In this document: positions 58,573 through 64,000 of the stretch, piece by piece
How positions within the stretch are numbered: the first letter of the stretch is position 1
Layout of the letters: every line of letters begins with the position of its first letter
NCBI RefSeq assembly: GCF_001422725.1
Contig: NZ_LMMA01000012.1
Span: 62,001 to 126,000 of the forward strand
Source of the DNA: Flavobacterium sp. Leaf82
GTDB lineage: Bacteria; Bacteroidota; Bacteroidia; Flavobacteriales; Flavobacteriaceae
Reading direction: 5' to 3'
Length of the DNA: 64,000 nucleotides
Position numbers and translations under genes: made by a program
Notes under the pieces: generated by a model
Told to the model about the DNA's origin: nothing
Database searches by the model: none
Seen by the model: the letters and a program-made list of their open reading frames with translations, nothing else

Positions 58573-59751
58573 TTATGATTTCATTAAAAGTTCGACCGTT
58601 TTAATTTTTAGATTATCTCCGGATGCAAGCATTAAAGCGGTTTCATCTTTATCATTGGTAATCGAAATATCTACTCCCTGATCTAAGAGCAGTTTTACTT
58701 TTCGATAGGTTTCTTTTGCCATTTCTGCATCATAATTGACATTATACGCGCAAACTTTATGCAAAATTGTGTTTCCCTGATTGTCTTGTTCATTTACATC
58801 TAAAGAAACATTTTCTAAAACCGATTTTAAAATGTCTGATTTCTTTTCCACAATAAAATCAATCCCCGATTTTGGCTGACCATAATATTGAGCGCAGAAG
58901 TTTACATCGCCACCATCTGATAACAATCTTTCTAAAAAGGTAATATCGCTTGGCGAGCCCGAAACAGAACTGATGAAATGAGTCAATAAAGTGCGTCCGT
59001 CTTTGTTTACAATATTAAAATCAGGTGAAGAAACTGTTGCTAACGCATCGTACATATCAAAAGAAAACTGTTCAGCAACAGCATAATAAAAAGCAGTATT
59101 GTTGAGGTTGTCTGTTTCGTTGGCATCCGCTCCATTTTCGAGCAGGAAGGGAACAAAATCTTTCTTGCTTCTTTTAATAGCACAGATTAACGGAGTTGTA
59201 CCAACGATGTTTTTTTCGTTAATGTCGATACCATTATCCAGAAGAATAGCTATGTATTCTTTTACTTTATCTGTTTCAAGACCATAAGTGTTCAAAATGG
59301 TATAGATGAAATTTTCTCCTGCATTATTTTTATATTGAACATTCGCCCCAAAATCATCAATCAGAGTTTTAATGATTTTTGGAGATGCATTTTTTTCAAG
59401 AAAATAACCAAGTAACGTTTTATCGCTTATTTCATCATTAATATTTTCCGTTTTTGACATCAATTCTTTGAAAAATGCAATCGATTCATCGTCATCTTTT
59501 AATCCGGTTAAAGAATTAAAAATCGATTTGTCAAAACTATCCAATTCATAGATATCGGTTTCAATAAAACCTGCTTTTATTAATTTTTCAATGAAATCAA
59601 TTTCTTTGGCTGTAATAATTTTGGCTGTGATTTGAGAAAAATTGTTTTTAAGATATTGATCGTTAAAAGTTTCGCCATTATTTAGGCATTCTCTGGCCTC
59701 GTCAAATTTTCCCTGGAAAAGGAAATTTTCAATTTGGTTTTGTGTTTGCAT
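58573..59751 (-). CDS. Ankyrin-repeat protein, first gene of the ankyrin operon
   Basis: A 392-residue protein. An N-terminal helical part (1-100, NFLFQGKFDEARECLNNGE) is followed by about seven more or less regular ankyrin repeats (ASPKIIKTLIDDFGANVQYK, GTTPLICAIKRSKKDFVPFL, NTAFYYAVAEQF, NTILHKVCAYN, DETALMLASGD). It has no enzymatic motif and no signal peptide. It belongs to the same transcript as the next ankyrin gene and the lipoprotein gene. Its upstream side faces the broken trhP/ferredoxin copy at 59864-60143. Confidence 0.85.
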   Translation of the reverse strand: MQTQNQIENFLFQGKFDEARECLNNGETFNDQYLKNNFSQITAKIITAKEIDFIEKLIKAGFIETDIYELDSFDKSIFNSLTGLKDDDESIAFFKELMSKTENINDEISDKTLLGYFLEKNASPKIIKTLIDDFGANVQYKNNAGENFIYTILNTYGLETDKVKEYIAILLDNGIDINEKNIVGTTPLICAIKRSKKDFVPFLLENGADANETDNLNNTAFYYAVAEQFSFDMYDALATVSSPDFNIVNKDGRTLLTHFISSVSGSPSDITFLERLLSDGGDVNFCAQYYGQPKSGIDFIVEKKSDILKSVLENVSLDVNEQDNQGNTILHKVCAYNVNYDAEMAKETYRKVKLLLDQGVDISITNDKDETALMLASGDNLKIKTVELLMKS

Positions 59752-59863
59752 TTGAAGTTGTATTTTAAATGAAAATTATGCTTTAATGAAGCCAGATTAA
59801 TAATAATTGACTTCACAAACTATGTTGTAAGATAAAACATAAAATTGAGAAATATATTTCAAG

Positions 59864-60143
59864 ATGAAAATTAAAAAAGATTTATATACATTAGATTTTT
59901 TAGATCAGGTAATAGATTCCGGAGTTCAGGTTTTAAAGATTGAAGGCCACGGTTGTGCCCAACAACGGTTGTCAAAACGTATCTCGAAGTTTCAAATGTC
60001 AAAAAAGGGAAGTCAATTTTACTTCATTAAAAGAGGCAAAAGTTTTTTTTACTTTAAAATCTCCTAATCATATTATTGTAGAAATTTTTGAATTGGAAGC
60101 GAAGGCTTCTCCAGTCAAGATTATTACGATTAAAGATACTTAG
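59864..60143 (+). pseudogene. Decayed chimeric copy of trhP and the ferredoxin gene
   Basis: The first part reads KDLYTLDFLDQVIDSGVQVL and on, as in TrhP KDLCTLDFLDQVIDSGIQVL (23 of 26 residues alike over this stretch plus KIEGHG/KIEGRG). Then comes a shift of reading frame and a stretch matching the ferredoxin end (26 of 36: EAKVFFTLKSPNH, SPVKIITIKDT). The ferredoxin CxxCxxC group is missing and the last Cys has become Ser. Compared with the intact genes, about 490 bases (55931-56420) are deleted at the junction CGAAG/TTTCAAATG. It cannot encode either protein. Confidence 0.88.
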
Positions 60144-60160
60144 AAAAAAGTCTTCTTAAA

Positions 60161-60205
60161 ATACAAGAAAGCCCATTCTAATTTATAGAATGGGTTTTCT
60201 TGTAT
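60161..60205. terminator. Terminator after the broken copy
   Basis: ATACAAGAAAGCCCATTCTA and TAGAATGGGTTTTCTTGTAT form a long stem. It takes the place of the terminator after the intact ferredoxin gene but has a different sequence. It also serves the convergent PorP/SprF gene. Confidence 0.85.
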
Positions 60206-60237
60206 TTAAATATGTTTTAGGATTAATAAAAAGAATT

Positions 60238-61209
60238 TTAATAATGTACAGGACTTTGCGTACAGGAACAATTACTAATTCCTCGAAGAAAATCAAGTCC
60301 AATAGTAACAACATGAGTTCCCGAATTGTAAGCTCCAAGCTGGTTTAATGATGCCTGATAAGAATATCCAAAATAAAAATTATTCTTTTTAAATCCTGCC
60401 ATTGGTCCCATCATTAACGGTTCTAAAAACTGATCGTTTAAGAAACGATAAGAAACTCCAATCCAAAAGTAATCTTCGTAACGATTGTATTGTCTGTACT
60501 TAAAATTCAAATCTGTACTGGAACGTTGGTCACTGGCAAACATTTGGAAATAAACAGAAGGTTCAAATTCAATTCTGTCAGTTGCTCCTTTAAAAGTATA
60601 TCCAGTATACAATTGATAATTACGAAGTAAACTTGGCTCTATACCAGTAAATTGATCTATTTTTTTCTCTAGAATATTGCTAATATTTAAACTCAAAAAG
60701 TATCCTTTATTTCTATATAGTGCTCCTATATCAAAGTTGCTATTGGCTAAATATCTGTCATTTGTAATGCCAGGATCTGGTGCAGGATTTTCATAAGTAG
60801 GTTTGAATTCGTTGATGTCAATTTTAAAATTATTAAAGTTATAGGAGATTCCTAATGATAAATATTGTTTAGAATAATAATCTAAAATCAAGTGATGTGC
60901 AAAAGATATTTTACCTCCCATTTGTTTTGTGTAACCATTGCTGTCGTTATAAAGTGAGATTCCTACTCCGGAGCGGTCCAAAATCCTGAAATCAGCATAT
61001 AAAGATTGATTATCAGGTGCATCTTTAATACCAACCCACTGTGTTAAGCCATTGGCACGTATTCTTAAATTATCACCAATACCTGCATATGTTGGAGATA
61101 TAACAAATGGATTGTCTGCCAGATATTGTGTAAAAACCGGTAAATTTAACTCTTGGCTATAACCTGAGGTTACAGCCATAAGTAGTATTGTTAGGATAAA
61201 TTTTTTCAT
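60238..61209 (-). CDS. PorP/SprF family type IX secretion membrane protein
   Basis: A 323-residue outer-membrane beta-barrel from the ATG at 61209 (MKKFILTILLMAVTSGYSQE is the signal peptide). Family traits are LPVFTQYLADNPFVISPTYAG (in parts LPVFTQYLADNPF and VISPTYAG) near residue 22, RLRANGLTQWVGIKDAP-like RIRANGLTQWVG near 48, and many aromatic strand ends. SprF is needed to export SprB-type adhesins through the type IX system. The adhesin-like gene with type B sorting signal ends 41 bases upstream on the same strand, so cargo and partner sit together. Confidence 0.92.
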   Translation of the reverse strand: MKKFILTILLMAVTSGYSQELNLPVFTQYLADNPFVISPTYAGIGDNLRIRANGLTQWVGIKDAPDNQSLYADFRILDRSGVGISLYNDSNGYTKQMGGKISFAHHLILDYYSKQYLSLGISYNFNNFKIDINEFKPTYENPAPDPGITNDRYLANSNFDIGALYRNKGYFLSLNISNILEKKIDQFTGIEPSLLRNYQLYTGYTFKGATDRIEFEPSVYFQMFASDQRSSTDLNFKYRQYNRYEDYFWIGVSYRFLNDQFLEPLMMGPMAGFKKNNFYFGYSYQASLNQLGAYNSGTHVVTIGLDFLRGISNCSCTQSPVHY

Positions 61210-61250
61210 TGTAATGTAAGTTTTAGACAACGTAATTGTTTTGTTATTTG

Positions 61251-64000
61251 TTATCTGTAAAGGGTGAAATGTCCAACAAACTCTCTATTGTCTTTATTAT
61301 CGTTTAGTTTAAATACATACCAGTAATCACCAGAAGACAATTCTGTTCCATTGTATTTTCCATCCCATTTTTGACCATACTTATAATTACCGATTATACG
61401 ACCATATCGATCAAAAATTGTAAAGGTTAAGTTTTTGTATTGTATGGTGCATCCAGGTCCCCATTCATCATTTATACCGTCTCCGTTTGGAGTGAAGTGA
61501 TTTGGAATACAGACATCTATATATTCAAAATATTTTGAAGAAGTAGTTGTACATCCATTTTTATCTGTTACAGTAACTGTATATATTCCTGATTTGTATA
61601 TGATGAGTTTATTTGTGGTGCTGAAGGATTCATCATTAAATGAATATCTGTATTGCCCATTACCACCAGTTGCAGTTGCTACAATTTCATTCAATTCACC
61701 ATCTACCAGAGTTAGTGCCAATGGTTCGATGTAATCAATAGTAAATATCTTTGTAGACTGAATACAGCCATTTGTATGTCTTGCAGAGATTATGTGGTCT
61801 CCAGAGGCAATATTAGTAAAGATATTTTCAACTTGGTAAGATCCGCCATCAAGAGCATAATCTATATCAGTAAGATTGGTATTACTTGAATCGATGGTAA
61901 CAGTTACAAAATTTGACGTTACATTATTTTTGCAGTTTGAATCAATTTCTACAGTTGGATTTAATACAACTGCCTCAGGAAGAATGACATCAATTTTTGT
62001 CGTACAGCCTGATATATCCTGAATGTAAACAATATGTTTACCTGCGGAGATGTTTTCAAAATCAAATACATTTTGTTCTTGTTGTCCTTGTAAAAAGGCC
62101 CCAGATGCTTTGTCTAAACTATATCTATATGGTTTGCTGCCTCCAGAAATTTCTATACTAAACATGCCATCCTGATCACCTGAACAATATTCGGGCGTAA
62201 TAGGACCAAGGATTTTAGCATCTAAAATATTTGGTTCTGTAATAGTTACAACAATTATTGTGTTACACTTGTTGTTGTCTGTTACAGTAAAAGTATGAGT
62301 GCCTGCACTAAGCCCAGTTTGAGACGGAGTGATATTATAATTACCAGAACCTCCACTTGGTTTGATTACAACGGAACCATTGCTTTCACCTTTACATTTT
62401 ACGTTATTTTGGCTTTGAATTACAGCACTTAATATTTGAGGTTCAGTTATTATTACACTGATTTTCGTTTCGCAATTGTTGCTATCGGTGATAGTAAAAG
62501 TATGGTTGCCGGCATTCAATCCGTTTTGTGCTGGAGTAATTATATATGGTGCAGTTCCTCCACTTGGTTTGATTACAACGGAACCATTGCTTTCACCTTT
62601 ACATTTTACGTTATTTTGACTTTGAATTACAGCACTTAATATTTGAGGTTCAGTTATTATTGCATTGATTTTCGTTTGGCAATTGTTGCTATCGGTGATA
62701 GTAAAAGTATGATTGCCAGCATTCAATCCAGTTTGTGCAGGTGTAATATTATACGGTGCAGTTCCTCCGTTTGGAGTAATTACTACAGATCCGTTATTTT
62801 GTCCTTTACAAGTTACTTCAATTTGACTTTTGATTACAGCACTAAGTTCTTCCGGTTCTGTAATTGTAGCGTCTACTGATGTTTGGCAATTGTTGCTATC
62901 GGTAATAGTAAAAGTATAGTTGCCAGCATTCAATCCAGTTTGTGCCGGCGTAATGATATATGGTGCAGTTCCTCCATTCGGATTAATTACAACAGATCCG
63001 TTACTTTCACCTTTACAAGTTACTTCAATTTGGCTTTCGATTACAGCACTTAGTTCTTCCGGTTCTGTAATTGTAGAGTCAATAGTTGTTTCACAATTGT
63101 TGCTATCTGTGATAGTGAAAGTGTAATTGCCAGCAATTAATTCCGTTTGTGCCGGTGTAATGATATATGGTGCAGTTCCTCCATTTGGAGTAATTTTAAC
63201 AGAACCGTTACTTTCACCTTTACAAGTTACTTCAATTTGACTTTTGATTACAGCACTAAGTTCTTCAGGTTCCGTAATTGTAGCGTCTACTGATGTTTGG
63301 CAATTGTTATTATCGGTGATAGTAAAAGTATAGTTGCCTGCATTCAATCCAGTTTGTGCCGGCGTAATGATATATGGTGCAGTTCCTCCGTTTGGAGTAA
63401 TTACAACAGATCCGTTATTTTTACCTTTACAAGTTACTTCAATTTGACTTTCGATTACGGCACTTAGTTCTTCAGGTTCCGTAATTGTAGCGTATACTGA
63501 TGTTTGGCAATTGTTGCTATCGGTGATAGTAAAAGTATGGTTACCTGCATTCAATCCGGTTTGTGCCGGTGTAATGATATATGGTGCAGTTCCTCCGTTT
63601 GGAATAATTACAACAGAACCGTTATTTTCACCTTTACAAGTTACTTCAATTTGACTTTCAATTACAGCACTTAATAATTCAGGTTCTGTAATTGTAGCAT
63701 TTATTGTTGTTTGACAATTGTTACTATCGGTAATAGTAAAAGTATGGTTGCCAGCATTCAATCCAGTTTGTGCCGGCGTAATGATATATGGTGCAGTTCC
63801 TCCATTCGGAGTAATTACAATAGATCCGTTATTTTTACCTTTACAAGTTACTTCAATTTGGCTTTCGATTACAGCACTTAGTTCTTCGGGTTCCGTAATT
63901 GTAGCGTTTACTGATGTTTCACAATTGTTACTATCGATGATAGTAAAAGTATAATTCCCAACAGTCAGCCCAGTTTGTGGCGGAGTAATTATATATGGCG
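61251..64000 (-). CDS. Adhesin with SprB-like repeats and type B type IX sorting domain (5' end outside the window)
   Basis: The frame is open to the right edge, so at least 915 codons are visible and the N-terminus is missing. The upstream part contains tandem 69-residue units (LNAGNHTFTITDSNNCQT, TITEPEELSAVIESQIEV, TCKGENNGSVVI, NGGTAPYIITPAQTG), typical of SprB repeats with a Cys in each half. The C-terminus (about 90 residues, CIPNHFTPNGDGINDEWGPG, TIFDRYGRII, GQKWDGKYNGTELSSGDYWY, GHFTLYR) is the gliding-associated CHU_C/type B domain for secretion by type IX. It is probably a surface adhesin moved in gliding. The SprF-like partner follows 41 bases later. Confidence 0.93.
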   Translation of the reverse strand, partial: PYIITPPQTGLTVGNYTFTIIDSNNCETSVNATITEPEELSAVIESQIEVTCKGKNNGSIVITPNGGTAPYIITPAQTGLNAGNHTFTITDSNNCQTTINATITEPELLSAVIESQIEVTCKGENNGSVVIIPNGGTAPYIITPAQTGLNAGNHTFTITDSNNCQTSVYATITEPEELSAVIESQIEVTCKGKNNGSVVITPNGGTAPYIITPAQTGLNAGNYTFTITDNNNCQTSVDATITEPEELSAVIKSQIEVTCKGESNGSVKITPNGGTAPYIITPAQTELIAGNYTFTITDSNNCETTIDSTITEPEELSAVIESQIEVTCKGESNGSVVINPNGGTAPYIITPAQTGLNAGNYTFTITDSNNCQTSVDATITEPEELSAVIKSQIEVTCKGQNNGSVVITPNGGTAPYNITPAQTGLNAGNHTFTITDSNNCQTKINAIITEPQILSAVIQSQNNVKCKGESNGSVVIKPSGGTAPYIITPAQNGLNAGNHTFTITDSNNCETKISVIITEPQILSAVIQSQNNVKCKGESNGSVVIKPSGGSGNYNITPSQTGLSAGTHTFTVTDNNKCNTIIVVTITEPNILDAKILGPITPEYCSGDQDGMFSIEISGGSKPYRYSLDKASGAFLQGQQEQNVFDFENISAGKHIVYIQDISGCTTKIDVILPEAVVLNPTVEIDSNCKNNVTSNFVTVTIDSSNTNLTDIDYALDGGSYQVENIFTNIASGDHIISARHTNGCIQSTKIFTIDYIEPLALTLVDGELNEIVATATGGNGQYRYSFNDESFSTTNKLIIYKSGIYTVTVTDKNGCTTTSSKYFEYIDVCIPNHFTPNGDGINDEWGPGCTIQYKNLTFTIFDRYGRIIGNYKYGQKWDGKYNGTELSSGDYWYVFKLNDNKDNREFVGHFTLYR
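62290..64000. repeat. Tandem 207-base repeats inside the adhesin gene
   Basis: The marker GCAGTTCC falls at 62551, 62758, 62965, 63172, 63379, 63586 and 63793, exactly 207 bases apart. A diverged unit is at 62344 and another begins towards 64000. The uniform spacing shows no insertion or deletion between units, while sequence differs by scattered substitutions. Confidence 0.92.

Noticed and set aside
59864-60143. Two overlapping small genes of 67 residues each
   Set aside because: Each frame carries only a part of a known neighbour (TrhP, then ferredoxin), with a shift between and key Cys missing, so it is a decayed copy rather than two genes.
62290-64000. Regular repeats as a CRISPR array
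   Set aside because: The 207-base units are coding, with no unique spacers, and translate to SprB-like modules.

Overview
The window looks like a chromosomal segment of a Flavobacterium-type member of the Bacteroidetes. It has low G+C, several promoters of the TAnnTTTG type, many lipoproteins, a type IX secretion cargo gene with SprB-like repeats beside a PorP/SprF gene, and a flavobacterial family of mirror-arm repeats between genes. I see no tRNA, rRNA, CRISPR array, insertion sequence or phage structural gene.

Layout. 1-7 kb: the C-terminal part of a LysM murein transglycosylase, two lipoproteins and an ElaA-like acetyltransferase on +, then a minus-strand run rnpA, DUF4349 lipoprotein, S41 protease, double OmpA-domain protein. 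7-14 kb: acyltransferase, acyl-ACP desaturase, HD hydrolase; then feoA-feoB plus a 40-residue Cys-rich FeoB partner, a SCO protein and a drug/metabolite exporter on minus. 14-25 kb: two tandem M13 peptidases, an effector-binding protein, a cytochrome c, hemB, two unknown exported proteins and a class I aldolase. 25-41 kb: a haem region, with hemA, hemC, hemD, hemE and hemF on minus and an AraC regulator, hemH and hemJ on +. It is interrupted by a GxxExxY gene between hemA and hemC. Just downstream of hemF sits a two-gene AT-rich island: a DUF4065 (Panacea/SocA-like) protein and a 628-residue protein with three C-terminal membrane helices.

41-48 kb: histidine kinase, crotonase, then metal homeostasis: a DtxR/MntR-type regulator, an Nramp transporter fused to a UspA domain, a Fur-family regulator and, divergently, a MerC protein and a thioredoxin-reductase-like flavoprotein. 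48-52 kb: a TonB-dependent receptor with a CxxC in its plug, a thioredoxin-fold protein and a lycopene cyclase. An 18-base palindrome, TTTTAG-N6-CTAAAA, occurs upstream of both the Nramp gene and the receptor gene, which suggests a shared metal regulon. Two 13-base GCAACAAnnTTGC boxes lie between the Fur-family gene and merC.

52-60 kb: ArsR regulator, bacilliredoxin, then the two enzymes for 5-hydroxyuridine at tRNA position 34, TrhO and TrhP, next to each other and followed by a small ferredoxin. TrhO carries a C-terminal domain copied from or shared with TrhP. A minus-strand lipoprotein and two ankyrin genes follow. Beyond them is a decayed chimeric second copy of trhP plus ferredoxin, so the ankyrin block is bracketed by an intact and a broken copy. 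60-64 kb: a PorP/SprF gene and the 3' part of a gliding-adhesin-like gene with 207-base tandem repeats that runs off the window.

Best candidates for something new: the DUF4065/membrane-protein pair (26742-29186), the TrhO-TrhP-ferredoxin unit with its broken copy (53660-60143), the shared TTTTAG-N6-CTAAAA sites, and a two-copy intergenic element with compensatory base changes (42833-42913 and 53441-53520). All functional statements are read from sequence patterns and family knowledge; nothing was searched against a database.
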